DNA of 15,323 bases from an uncultured Clostridia bacterium (GTDB taxonomy: Bacteria > Bacillota > Clostridia > Christensenellales > Borkfalkiaceae), in assembly GCA_944338265.1 (NCBI GenBank), contig CALVLO010000149.1, forward strand, positions 1-15,323, given 5' to 3'. Below are positions 1 through 6,643 of the stretch, one piece after another. Every line of letters starts with the position of its first letter. Position 1 is the first letter of the stretch. The translations under genes and the position numbers were made by a program. The notes under the pieces are model-generated. The model was given only the letters and a program-made list of their open reading frames with translations. It did no database searches and was not told the origin of the DNA.

Positions 1-1
1 C

Positions 2-682
2 GCAACGGAGATCGGGCGGCTGGACTATATGCAGCGCACGGGGCGGGAGATCGCGGGCGAACACGCCAAGACGGACTACGCCGCGCAGGGGCAAGCCATC
101 CTCATGCAGACGTACCGCCAATTCGTGGACCCCTGCTATTCGGTGCGGCAGGTTTTGGTGGAGCACCACCACTTCAACGACGCAAAAAAGAGCGAGCACA
201 TCAAGGGCTTACTGCTCAGATGCCGCGCGCAGAACGCCATTCCCATCGTCAATTATAACGACGCCGTCTCCTCCGAGGAGAACAGGCGGCTGGAGATCAT
301 GGCGCTCGCCCACGGCGGGCAGCGCGTGTTCGAGTGCGTGGATAACGACGAGACTGCCGCGCGTATCGCCTGCCTCGTCCATGCGAAAACGCTTGTGATC
401 CTGACGAGCGTTGACGGCATTTACACCGACCCGGACGACCCCGCAACGCTCGTAACCGCCATTTCAGGCAAGGACGCGTACGAACTTGTGGAAAATATCG
501 AACGGCACAAGAGCTATTGCGAAGGCGCGTCCCGTGCGGGCGCGAACGGCGCGAAGGCGAAGCTCGAGTATATCAAGGACGCCGCCGCCCAAGGCACGAC
601 CGTGTACATCGCCAACGCCAAATACTCCATCGGCGCCATCCTCCGCGGCGAAGCCCCCTGCACGAAGATCGGAATCCGCTAA
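2..682 (+). CDS. Amino acid kinase family protein, glutamate 5-kinase-like (5' end outside window)
   Basis: The frame is open from the first bases, so the start and N-terminal ATP-binding part lie upstream of the window. The visible ~226 residues read as the C-terminal half of an amino-acid-kinase fold: PIVNYNDAV matches the PI(I/V)NENDTV substrate loop of ProB, VDNDETAARIA matches GDNDxLSA, and LVILTSVDGIYTDPDD matches the nucleotide-binding LTDVDGLY segment. ProB makes glutamyl-5-phosphate in proline synthesis. The protein ends soon after the kinase fold at TAA 680-682 with no PUA domain. It is more divergent than a typical ProB (long HHHFNDAKKSEH stretch), so a paralogue such as a uridylate- or carbamate-kinase-like enzyme is possible. 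A strong terminator follows at once, so it is the last gene of its transcript. Confidence 0.7.
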   Translation, partial: ATEIGRLDYMQRTGREIAGEHAKTDYAAQGQAILMQTYRQFVDPCYSVRQVLVEHHHFNDAKKSEHIKGLLLRCRAQNAIPIVNYNDAVSSEENRRLEIMALAHGGQRVFECVDNDETAARIACLVHAKTLVILTSVDGIYTDPDDPATLVTAISGKDAYELVENIERHKSYCEGASRAGANGAKAKLEYIKDAAAQGTTVYIANAKYSIGAILRGEAPCTKIGIR

Positions 683-698
683 CCTTGATAATAAATCC

Positions 699-729
699 CC
701 ACATGCCCATCCCCGCATGTGGTTTTTTT
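699..729 (+). terminator. Intrinsic terminator of the amino acid kinase gene
   Basis: Perfect 8-bp stem CCACATGC (699-706) / GCATGTGG (715-722) with an 8-nt loop, followed directly by seven T (723-729). It begins 17 nt after the stop codon at 680-682. Confidence 0.9.
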
Positions 730-747
730 ATCCCCATGCCACCACTG

Positions 748-819
748 CCCCCCTTAACACTCCGCAGGAGTTTTAAGGGGGGACGTCGCCGCATTCGCGG
801 CGACAGGGGGGATCCCCCT
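748..819. repeat. Cluster of three back-to-back palindromes in an intergenic spacer
   Basis: Three inverted repeats lie head to tail. The first is CCCCCCTTAA (748-757) / TTAAGGGGGG (773-782), with an inner ACTCC/GGAGT stem, one mismatch (758/772) and a GCA loop. The second is GTCGCCGC (785-792) / GCGGCGAC (797-804) with an ATTC loop. The third is a GGGGATCCCC-type palindrome (805-819). None has a T-run, and the kinase gene already has its own terminator, so they do not look like terminators. They resemble a REP-like dispersed palindromic element, but only one copy is visible here. Confidence 0.6.
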
Positions 820-853
820 ACAAGGTAAAACACTCGCCACCCCCCCAACAAAC

Positions 854-878
854 GCGGGGCTGCACATCGCAGCCCCGC
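854..878 (-). terminator. Probable intrinsic terminator of the C_GCAxxG_C_C gene
   Basis: Perfect 10-bp GC-rich stem GCGGGGCTGC (854-863) / GCAGCCCCGC (869-878), 7 nt beyond the minus-strand stop at 886-888. Read leftwards it is followed by GTTTGTT, a weak T-rich tail. Confidence 0.65.
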
Positions 879-885
879 TTACATG

Positions 886-1335
886 TTATAATAAAACCTT
901 CCCCCGCTCGCGGCAGATCGTCTCTAAAATTTCCGCCGCGTCGTAAATGAGGTTGGGGCACGGGCGTTTTTTGTAGTACTCGGGCGTGCGCGCCTCGGGG
1001 TTGGGCGCAGTATCCGTTTTCAGCCCCGCGCCCGTCAACAGCTCGCCGCAGTTGATGCTCCCGTTCTTTTCGCGGAAGCGCCGCGCGATCTCCTGCACGA
1101 GCGCATACGCCTCGGGCTTGGAAAGTTCGGGAAAGAGCACGCCGGACATCATCGCCGCGCCCGCGACCGCGCCGCACGTCTGCCGCAGCCGCCCCATACC
1201 GCCGCCCAAAGGGCGGGAGAAGTTCTTCGCGGTCTCCTCATCCAGCCCAGCATCCGCCGCGAACGCCAGAACGATTGCCTGCGCACAGTTATATCCCTCC
1301 GAAAACAGCGCCTTGGCGCGCTCTGCCCTCGTCAT
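886..1335 (-). CDS. C_GCAxxG_C_C family (putative redox-active) protein
   Basis: This 149-residue protein carries the spaced cysteines of the C_GCAxxG_C_C family: C17 in EGYNCAQA, C54 in QTCGAVAGA, C96 in INCGELL and C126 in KRPCP. Members are small Clostridia/archaeal proteins thought to hold a metal or redox centre; the exact reaction is not established. A GTG at 1347 would add four residues, but GGAGG lies at 1341-1345, downstream of that GTG and 5 nt before the ATG at 1335, so the ATG is the better start. No signal peptide or membrane segment is seen. It is divergent from the phosphopantetheinyl transferase gene with only 76 bp between the two starts. It is a single-gene unit ending at the hairpin 854-878. 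Confidence 0.85.
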   Translation of the reverse strand: MTRAERAKALFSEGYNCAQAIVLAFAADAGLDEETAKNFSRPLGGGMGRLRQTCGAVAGAAMMSGVLFPELSKPEAYALVQEIARRFREKNGSINCGELLTGAGLKTDTAPNPEARTPEYYKKRPCPNLIYDAAEILETICRERGKVLL

Positions 1336-1376
1336 AGTTCCCTCCACAATTTATTGAATAACTTTCGTTCAAAATA

Positions 1377-1405
1377 TTGACATGCCGCCTTCCATCCGCT
1401 ATAAT
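1377..1405 (+). promoter_or_regulatory. Perfect consensus sigma-A promoter for the phosphopantetheinyl transferase gene
   Basis: TTGACA at 1377-1382, a 17-bp spacer, TATAAT at 1400-1405. The start expected 7 nt past the -10 box is position 1412, the A of the ATG chosen for the downstream gene. Confidence 0.85.
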
Positions 1406-1411
1406 AGCAGT

Positions 1412-1909
1412 ATGGTCTGCATCTACTATACCACAAAAGAGGTCAACAGCCGCGCATTCCTTGCGCGCATCCTCGAAGAATTTTACGGCGTCCGCGATGC
1501 GGCGCGGCGGCTGCAAACGGGGCAGCACGGAAAGCCCTACTTAAAGGACGTGCCCGTGCGCTTCAACCTCTCGCACAGCGGCGCCCTTACCGCCGTTGCC
1601 GCAGGCAGGCACGAAGTCGGCTTGGACCTCCAGCGCCGCGACAGAGCGCCGCACGATGCCCTCCTCGCCCGCCTCAGCGCGGCAGAGCGCGAAGAGGACT
1701 TCTTCCGCCTTTGGACGGCGAAGGAGGCTTACATCAAATACTTAGGCAGCTCGCTCGCCGCCATGCTCCCCCGCCTCGCCTTTGAGGGCGGCACGCTCCT
1801 GGAGGACGGCGCTCCCGTTCCCGCGCACCTCACCTTCGATGAACTCGAAGGCTGCACCCTGTGCATGTGCACGGAAAAGCCCGAACGCATCGACTACCGT
1901 CCCCTCTGA
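1412..1909 (+). CDS. 4'-phosphopantetheinyl transferase, Sfp-type
   Basis: Transfers the phosphopantetheine arm of CoA onto a serine of carrier proteins (fatty acid, polyketide or peptide synthases). In the 165-residue product FNLSHSG (51-57), EVGLDLQ (69-74) and FFRLWTAKEAYIKYLG (97-112) are the family blocks. D72 and E105 are the expected Mg ligands; position 74, often Glu in the DxE pair, is Gln. The protein is shorter than Sfp (~224 aa), mainly at the N- and C-termini. An upstream in-frame ATG at 1382 lies inside the -35 box and cannot be on the mRNA. The ATG at 1412 falls at the predicted transcription start, with no Shine-Dalgarno. Its TGA abuts the stop of the convergent MBL gene. Which carrier protein it serves cannot be told from the window. 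Confidence 0.88.
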   Translation: MVCIYYTTKEVNSRAFLARILEEFYGVRDAARRLQTGQHGKPYLKDVPVRFNLSHSGALTAVAAGRHEVGLDLQRRDRAPHDALLARLSAAEREEDFFRLWTAKEAYIKYLGSSLAAMLPRLAFEGGTLLEDGAPVPAHLTFDELEGCTLCMCTEKPERIDYRPL

Positions 1910-2683
1910 TCACACCTCGTACCAAACATTCATCTCGGGAATGAGCGCCTCCGCCTTTGGCAGGCGCTCTTTGACTGCCGCGGGAAATTTTTGCGGATCG
2001 ACGGCGCTGCTCACGGGCGGGAAGGCGTCGTCAAAGTGATCGATCATCACCTTTTTGGGCAGAAAGACGTCGAGAAATGGCAAGAGCACGCGGTGCATCT
2101 CCGCCCTGCCCTGATAGGGAAAGACGAAGAGATCAGCCCCTTTGGGATACGGCACCCCGCCGAGCATCCCCGCCGAACCCAAAATGACAACGCGCTTTGC
2201 GCCGTCGCACACCTCCAGACAGAGCGACTGCCGCCTGTGGAGGCGGAAGCGGCGCGCCTCCCGCAAGAGCTCGGCGCAGACGCGGGGATGCCGCCACGTC
2301 CGCGGCGAAAGCAGCACGCGCATCACCGTCGCGGCGTCGAACACACAGTGTACGCTCGGGTACGCCGTCACCGTGAGCGCCCCAACGCGGACGCCCGAAT
2401 AGGGCGCGAGCACATAAAACCTGCCGCCGAGCCCGTTTTTGCGGGCGATCTCCACGGCATGCGCCGAAGCATACACGGGGCGGCGCTCGGCGGCAAACGT
2501 GCCGATGTCGCAAAAATGATCGCAATGCGGATGGGTGATGAACACGGCGTCCGCCCGCAGCGCCTCCTCCAAGGGGAAGGGCGCGCCGCAGCGGTCGTAC
2601 TTTCTCAGATAGGGATCGAAGAGCAGGCGCGTATCCCCGCTCTCCACAAGAAGCGTCGCCGTCCCGCACCACATGATCTTCAT
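1910..2683 (-). CDS. MBL-fold metallo-hydrolase, UlaG-like
   Basis: This 257-residue protein has the metallo-beta-lactamase signature HPHCDH (51-56), matching HxHxDH, followed by further likely ligands H112 (SVHCVFD) and H216 (MIDHFDDAFPP). The opening MKIMWCGTATLLVE...LLFDPYL is typical of UlaG-like/L-ascorbate-6-phosphate-lactonase-like hydrolases. The usual GDT segment with the bridging Asp is replaced by ILGSAGM (~168-173), so the metal site may be altered; the substrate is unknown. A longer reading would begin at a TTG (2710), but a GGCGGGAGG Shine-Dalgarno (2691-2699) sits 7 nt before the ATG at 2683. It has its own promoter (2734-2762) and is separated from the upstream MFS gene by a terminator, so it is probably monocistronic. 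Confidence 0.82.
   Translation of the reverse strand: MKIMWCGTATLLVESGDTRLLFDPYLRKYDRCGAPFPLEEALRADAVFITHPHCDHFCDIGTFAAERRPVYASAHAVEIARKNGLGGRFYVLAPYSGVRVGALTVTAYPSVHCVFDAATVMRVLLSPRTWRHPRVCAELLREARRFRLHRRQSLCLEVCDGAKRVVILGSAGMLGGVPYPKGADLFVFPYQGRAEMHRVLLPFLDVFLPKKVMIDHFDDAFPPVSSAVDPQKFPAAVKERLPKAEALIPEMNVWYEV
1943..1972 (+). terminator. Possible terminator for the transferase gene, inside the opposing gene
   Basis: GAGCGCCT (1943-1950) pairs perfectly with AGGCGCTC (1962-1969), with an inner GCC/GGC stem and a TTT loop. Only three T follow (1970-1972), so it is a weak candidate. It lies within the 3' coding end of the convergent MBL-fold gene and starts 33 nt past the transferase stop. Confidence 0.45.
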
Positions 2684-2733
2684 CCGAACGCCTCCCGCCG
2701 CCCGCGGCAAAGGCGAGCAAGTTGATCTTCATC

Positions 2734-2762
2734 AGTATACACAAAAAGACAAAAACCGTCAA
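2734..2762 (-). promoter_or_regulatory. Promoter of the MBL-fold gene
   Basis: Read on the minus strand: TTGACG (2757-2762), a 17-bp spacer, TATACT (2734-2739). The predicted start near 2727 gives a ~44-nt leader containing the Shine-Dalgarno at 2691-2699. Confidence 0.8.
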
Positions 2763-2773
2763 CCCCCCGCATC

Positions 2774-2803
2774 AAAAAACAGCCCCGCGCAGGGCTGTTT
2801 TTG
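2774..2803 (-). terminator. Intrinsic terminator of the MFS gene
   Basis: ACAGCCC (2779-2785) pairs with GGGCTGT (2792-2798) around a CGCGCA-type loop. The minus strand then reads a run of T (A-run 2774-2779). It begins 3 nt past the stop at 2806-2808. The hairpin is flanked by A and T on both sides and could also act in the other direction. Confidence 0.85.
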
Positions 2804-2805
2804 CA

Positions 2806-3990
2806 CTATTCGGAGAGCGGCGCGGGCGGTACGGAGACCGTGCGGTTCAAAAGTTCCGTCATGCAGAAGAGCATGACCAAAAAGACTGCCAAAAAGAGCG
2901 GCAAAAGCCCGATGTCCGCATACTGCGCGATGAGTCCGAACAGGGGCGGCATAAACGTCGTACCCACATAGGCGCTCGCCATCTCCACGCCGATGACCGC
3001 CTGCGAGTGCTCCTTGCCGAAGTTGGCGGGCGTGGAATGGATGATGGAGGGATAGACGGGCGCGCACCCAAGTCCCGCCGTCACAAAGCCGATGAGCGCG
3101 CACACCTCCGTTTTCACGGGCAGCGCGATGAGCACGATGCCCGCCAAGATCACGCAGACGCCGATGCGGATGAGAACGCGGTCGCCGAGCTTTTCCGCGA
3201 CGAAGCCGCTCAAAAGCCGCCCCGCCGTAATGCCGATAAAGAAGAGCGAGCCGAACGTCGCCGCGCGCTCCGCCGCCACGCCGCGGTACTCGGCAAGATA
3301 GCTGCTCGCCCAATTCATGCAGGTCGCCTCCACGGCGGAGTAGGCAAAAAAGCCAAGCAGCATAAACAGCACGCCCTTGAGCCTGAGCGTCTGCGGCAGG
3401 GTAAGCGGCTTTGCCGCGAGCTCCCCCGCGGGGCGCTTTTTCCACAGCGGAAGGCTGCCCGCGATGACCGCGACGAGCGCGAACTGAATGTACGAGACGA
3501 TGCGGTAACCGCCCTGCCAGCCCGCCTCCCCCGCAAGGCAGGCGCCCATAATAAAGGGGCTCACGATGGTCCCCACCCCCCAAAAGCAGTGCAGCCAGCT
3601 CATGTGGCGGGATTTATAGTGCAGCGCAACGTAATTGTTGAGCGCCGCATCCACGCCGCCCGCGCCCAAGCCGTAGGGCACCGCCACGAGGCACAGCACC
3701 CAGAAGTCGCGCGCAAAGGAAAATCCGAGGATGGCGCCCGCCGTGAACAGCACGCTCACAACGGTGACAACGCCCGTACCGAGCTTTCGGGTGAGGAAAT
3801 CGGACATCAGGCTCGAAACCACCGTCCCCGCCGAAATGATCATGGTCACCGCCCCCATCGCAGAGAGCGGCGCGCCGAGATCGGCGTGCATCACGGGCCA
3901 CGCGGAGCCCAAAAGCGAATCGGGAAGACCGAGCGAAATAAACGCGAGATAGATGACGGCAAGCAGCAGCGAGACCATAACAAGATCCAT
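2806..3990 (-). CDS. MFS transporter
   Basis: A 394-residue, very hydrophobic protein with about twelve predicted transmembrane stretches. Its first segment (YLAFISLGLPDSLLGSAWPVM) and DFLTRKLGTG, the charged loop after TM2, are typical of the major facilitator superfamily; a second half-repeat loop is FVAEKLGDRVLIRIG. Length is normal for a 12-TM MFS carrier. It resembles the FucP/'bypass of stop codon' branch, but the substrate cannot be read from the sequence; a sugar or drug carrier are both possible. The start is ambiguous. ATG 3990 has only an ~11-nt predicted leader and no Shine-Dalgarno. ATG 3977, four codons in, has GGATGGA about 8 nt upstream and may be the real start. It is divergent from the oxoamine synthase gene. 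Confidence 0.88.
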   Translation of the reverse strand: MDLVMVSLLLAVIYLAFISLGLPDSLLGSAWPVMHADLGAPLSAMGAVTMIISAGTVVSSLMSDFLTRKLGTGVVTVVSVLFTAGAILGFSFARDFWVLCLVAVPYGLGAGGVDAALNNYVALHYKSRHMSWLHCFWGVGTIVSPFIMGACLAGEAGWQGGYRIVSYIQFALVAVIAGSLPLWKKRPAGELAAKPLTLPQTLRLKGVLFMLLGFFAYSAVEATCMNWASSYLAEYRGVAAERAATFGSLFFIGITAGRLLSGFVAEKLGDRVLIRIGVCVILAGIVLIALPVKTEVCALIGFVTAGLGCAPVYPSIIHSTPANFGKEHSQAVIGVEMASAYVGTTFMPPLFGLIAQYADIGLLPLFLAVFLVMLFCMTELLNRTVSVPPAPLSE

Positions 3991-4007
3991 CCAAAAAATG
4001 TCACGAT

Positions 4008-4036
4008 ATCATAGCATATCCCTGCGGAAAAAGCAA
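4008..4036 (-). promoter_or_regulatory. Promoter of the MFS gene
   Basis: On the minus strand: TTGCTT (4031-4036), a 17-bp spacer, TATGAT (4008-4013). The transcript is predicted to start near 4001. Confidence 0.75.
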
Positions 4037-4162
4037 GAAAAAACATGCGCCCGCGGGGGTATTTTTCGCACGGGGCGCAAATTGCTTTCCCCGCCCGCAA
4101 CCCCATTCGGCATGAAATGTGACAAATGTAATACTTTTTTATGACTAATGGCGCCGCTTTGC

Positions 4163-4191
4163 TTGCACCGCCGCGGAAAATATGATATAAT
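4163..4191 (+). promoter_or_regulatory. Promoter of the alpha-oxoamine synthase gene
   Basis: TTGCAC (4163-4168), a 17-bp spacer, TATAAT (4186-4191). Predicted start near 4198, giving a ~50-nt leader with AGGAGA (4237-4242) before the ATG at 4248. Confidence 0.8.
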
Positions 4192-4247
4192 CGAGCTATA
4201 CTTTATGCGTTTTTGCGCAAAATCCCCTCCCGCATCAGGAGAATGCC

Positions 4248-5441
4248 ATGGATATTTTTGCAAAGATCCCCAAAAACACCAATGTCCGCCTGTTGGCGCA
4301 GTGCCGCGCGGCAGGCGCCTCCCCCTACTTCCACACGCTGTATTCGCAGCAGGATACCATCGTCAACATGGAGGGCAGGCGCACCATCATGCTCGGCTCG
4401 AACAACTACCTCGGGCTGACCAACCACCCGGAAGTCAAGGCGGCGGGCATGGAAGCCATCGAGCGCTACGGCAGCGGCTGCTCGGGTTCCCGCTTCTTGA
4501 ACGGCACGCTCGAGCTGCATGTACAGCTCGAAGAGGAGATCGCCGCCTTCCTCCGCAAAGATGCCGCCATGACCTTCGGCACGGGCTTTCAGGCAAATCT
4601 CGGCATTTTAAGCGCACTCGCGGGACTCGGCGACATCATCTTCTGCGATAAGGAAAACCACGCGAGCATCTACGACGGGTGCCGCCTGAGCTTTGCCAAG
4701 ATGGTGCGCTATGCGCACAGCGATATGGAAGATCTCGAACGGCGGCTCGCCTCGGCGCCCGCAGAGGCGGGCAAGCTCATCGTCACGGACGGCGTGTTCA
4801 GCATGAGCGGCGATATCTGCAAACTGCCCGAGATCGTCGCCCTCGCCAAAAAATACGGCGCGCGCATCATGGTGGACGATGCGCACGGGCTCGGCGTGCT
4901 GGGCGCGACGGGACGCGGCACCGCCGAATACTTCGGCTTGGAAGGCGAAGTCGACGTGCTGATGGGCACCTTCTCCAAGTCGCTCGCGAGCATCGGCGGG
5001 TACATGGCTGCCCGTGCGGACGTGGTGGAATTTGCCCGCCTCAACTCCCGCCCCTTTATTTTCAGCGCGAGCATGACGCCCGCAGCGGCTGCCTGCGCCC
5101 GCGCCGCCCTCGCCATCTTAAAGCGCGAGCCCGAGCGCGTGCAGCGCCTGCTCAATGTGAGCGCCCATATGCGCGGCAAGCTGAAAGCCAACGGCGTGCC
5201 CATCATCGAGAGCCTCACGCCCATCATCCCCATCTACACTTACGAGAACGAAAAGACGTTCCGCGCCTGCCGCATGCTGTTTGAGCGGGGCGTGTACGTC
5301 AATCCCGTGATCGCGCCGGCGGCGCCGGAGGGACAGTGCCTCATTCGCACGAGCTATACTGCGACGCATGAAGAAAAAACGCTTGATGAAGCGGCTGAAA
5401 AAATTACGGAAGTGCTCGCGCAATTGAACAATGAAGGTTGA
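4248..5441 (+). CDS. PLP-dependent alpha-oxoamine synthase, serine palmitoyltransferase-like
   Basis: A 397-residue fold-type I PLP enzyme that condenses an amino acid with an acyl-CoA (or acyl-ACP) with loss of CO2. Visible landmarks: SNNYLGL (51-57), YGSGCSGSRFLNGTLELHVQLE (74-95), H138 stacking on PLP, VDDAHGLGVLG (209-219) with D210 and H213, and GTFSKSLASIGG (240-251) with Schiff-base lysine K244. The family includes KBL (threonine breakdown), BioF (biotin), HemA and Spt (sphingolipids). From memory, the SGSRFLNGTL, GTFSKSLASIGG and FIFSAS blocks are closest to Bacteroides-type serine palmitoyltransferase, but KBL/BioF activity cannot be excluded, and no ketoreductase or biotin genes are adjacent. 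AGGAGA lies 5 nt before the ATG. It is monocistronic, with a terminator ~65 nt downstream. Confidence 0.85.
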   Translation: MDIFAKIPKNTNVRLLAQCRAAGASPYFHTLYSQQDTIVNMEGRRTIMLGSNNYLGLTNHPEVKAAGMEAIERYGSGCSGSRFLNGTLELHVQLEEEIAAFLRKDAAMTFGTGFQANLGILSALAGLGDIIFCDKENHASIYDGCRLSFAKMVRYAHSDMEDLERRLASAPAEAGKLIVTDGVFSMSGDICKLPEIVALAKKYGARIMVDDAHGLGVLGATGRGTAEYFGLEGEVDVLMGTFSKSLASIGGYMAARADVVEFARLNSRPFIFSASMTPAAAACARAALAILKREPERVQRLLNVSAHMRGKLKANGVPIIESLTPIIPIYTYENEKTFRACRMLFERGVYVNPVIAPAAPEGQCLIRTSYTATHEEKTLDEAAEKITEVLAQLNNEG

Positions 5442-5506
5442 TTTTGCGTAAAACTATTAAGTAAAATTGGTTCCAAATTTGGGTTGATTGTGTAATTCTT
5501 GATTAC

Positions 5507-5545
5507 AAGCAGATGCCCTGCCGTGCGGCGGGGCGTTTGCTTTTT
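5507..5545 (+). terminator. Intrinsic terminator of the oxoamine synthase gene
   Basis: Stem GCCCTGCC (5515-5522) / GGCGGGGC (5527-5534) with a GTGC loop, extended by AAGCA (5507-5511) / TGCTT (5538-5542) and followed by TTTTT (5541-5545). It is the last clearly GC-rich host-like element before the AT-rich island. Confidence 0.85.
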
Positions 5546-5803
5546 GCGAAAATTTTGATGGCATATGAAATAACATTGAAAAATTTTACAAAAATGCCAT
5601 GAATGACAAAAAGACGATGAAATCATCGCCTTTTTGCCAAAACTATATTGGGGGAATGAAGATATGAGCAAATTTTTTTGAGGATCTTGCGCTGTGCTTT
5701 CCTCGTTCGATTTACAATAAGATTATAGCGCTTTTATTTAGAAAAAGCAAGCAATAAATAGGAGAAAAATGCAATTTTTTTTGATTTTTCGGCATTTTTT
5801 TCG
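5546..5803. other. AT-rich non-coding stretch at the left side of the island
   Basis: No supportable gene. It holds the hairpin at 5608-5635 and, at 5654-5671, a miniature reading frame (ATG AGC AAA TTT TTT TGA) behind a GGGGGAATGA stretch, which could be the start of a lost gene. Base composition shifts here from GC-rich to AT-rich, so the island's left boundary probably lies in this stretch. I find no copy of the tmRNA 3' end in it. Confidence 0.5.
5608..5635. terminator. Bidirectional terminator-like hairpin
   Basis: AAAAAG + CGATG (5608-5619) pairs with CATCG + CTTTTT (5624-5635), with one A/C mismatch and a short AAAT loop. The A- and T-tracts flank the stem, so it could end transcription in both directions, including readthrough from the ATP-grasp gene at 5804. 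Confidence 0.6.
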
Positions 5804-6550
5804 CTATTTTGAATCTGCAGGAATATTCAGAATTATATTTTCATAGTTGCCGTATACTTTTGCATTGACGTCCAGCCAAAAATTATCGGAGGTCTGAAGG
5901 TCGACGGTTGTAACATCCCAAACTGCATGATCGATATCGTTTCCGATGACCGGAACCGTAATTTCTCGCCCGAAAATAAATTCTTCGCACAAAATACCTG
6001 TTTGGTATTGTGAGAATAAATTGCGCACGATCATGAGCGCGTTTTCAAAATCTTTTGCGACACAAATGCCGGAGCTATTTCCCTCATAATTTGGTTTTAT
6101 AATGACGGGATATGAAAGTTGACGCATCTGCTGCAATACGTCTTTTTCCGAATTATTGCCGCAGTACAGACAGTATTGCGGTGTGCGAATCCCCGCCTGC
6201 TCGGCAAGGCATTTCATTAGAGCCTTGTCCAGCGTCATGGAAAGCCCGAATGCGTCGGTTCCCATATAATTTATATTGCAAGCTTCCAGAATTGCGGGGA
6301 TCAGTCCCTCGCGGTTTCTGGAATTGAGCCCTTCCGCCGTATTGTAAATCAGGTCAAAATCAGCTTTGTCCTGCTTGATCAATTTCAGAAGGTTATCTTT
6401 ATTGCCGATCAGATCGACAGAACAACCGAGTTCCTGCAATTCTTTTTTTATATTTTGGATCGATAACGATTCTGCAAAATCATAGTGCAAACGGTTATCT
6501 TTGTCTGAAAAGTACATTTCAGCCGTATCATATGTAATCCCGATTTTCAT
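5804..6550 (-). CDS. D-Ala-D-Ala ligase-like ATP-grasp protein, C-terminally truncated
   Basis: This 248-residue product follows the D-alanine-D-alanine ligase/ATP-grasp plan: N-terminal MKIGITYDT, NTAEGLNSRNREGLIPAILE, TLDKALMKCLAEQAGIRTP, then the ATP-grasp P-loop region YPVIIKPNYEGNSSGI (~146-161) and ILCEEFIFGREITVPVI (~186-202). It stops right after NIPADSK. Related ligases (300-360 aa) go on for ~70 residues with a G..RvDF segment and the Mg-binding NEINTMPG motif, which is absent here. I see no continuation in another frame downstream, so the product is probably inactive or a remnant. The 5' end is intact: ATG, TGAGGT ribosome binding site, and a consensus promoter at 6587-6615. It is AT-rich, unlike the genes at 1-5441, consistent with transfer. 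It is divergent from the tyrosine recombinase. Confidence 0.75.
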   Translation of the reverse strand: MKIGITYDTAEMYFSDKDNRLHYDFAESLSIQNIKKELQELGCSVDLIGNKDNLLKLIKQDKADFDLIYNTAEGLNSRNREGLIPAILEACNINYMGTDAFGLSMTLDKALMKCLAEQAGIRTPQYCLYCGNNSEKDVLQQMRQLSYPVIIKPNYEGNSSGICVAKDFENALMIVRNLFSQYQTGILCEEFIFGREITVPVIGNDIDHAVWDVTTVDLQTSDNFWLDVNAKVYGNYENIILNIPADSK

Positions 6551-6586
6551 ACTTTACCTCACAATAATTCGAAGTTATGTGATCCA

Positions 6587-6615
6587 ATTATACCATGATT
6601 TGTGATAAAATGCAA
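6587..6615 (-). promoter_or_regulatory. Promoter of the ATP-grasp gene
   Basis: On the minus strand: TTGCAT (6610-6615), a 17-bp spacer, TATAAT (6587-6592). Confidence 0.8.
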
Positions 6616-6627
6616 GATACATATAAA
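6600..6627 (+). promoter_or_regulatory. Candidate promoter of the tyrosine recombinase gene
   Basis: TTGTGA (6600-6605), a 16-bp spacer, TATAAA (6622-6627). It overlaps the divergent ATP-grasp promoter, so the two would compete for polymerase. Confidence 0.55.
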
Positions 6628-6643
6628 AAATCAGGAGAAACTT

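Noticed and set aside
1382..1411. Upstream ATG extending the phosphopantetheinyl transferase by ten residues
   Set aside because: It overlaps the -35 box of the gene's own consensus promoter, so it would not be transcribed.
2722..4014. 430-codon plus-strand open frame antisense to the MFS gene
   Set aside because: Composed of His/Arg/Ala-rich low-complexity sequence mirroring a GC-rich membrane-protein gene; no domain, and the minus-strand MFS protein is clearly real.
4110..4140. GTGACAAATGTAATAC-like operator between the MFS and oxoamine synthase genes
   Set aside because: No convincing dyad symmetry and no second copy in the window.
5654..5671. Five-codon frame MSKFF behind a G-rich stretch
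   Set aside because: No promoter with suitable spacing and no continuation; most likely the debris of a gene start, so noted only within the non-coding entry.
5680..5700. Possible left attachment site matching the tmRNA core
   Set aside because: Only about 8 of 15 positions match and the orientation is wrong for a direct repeat.
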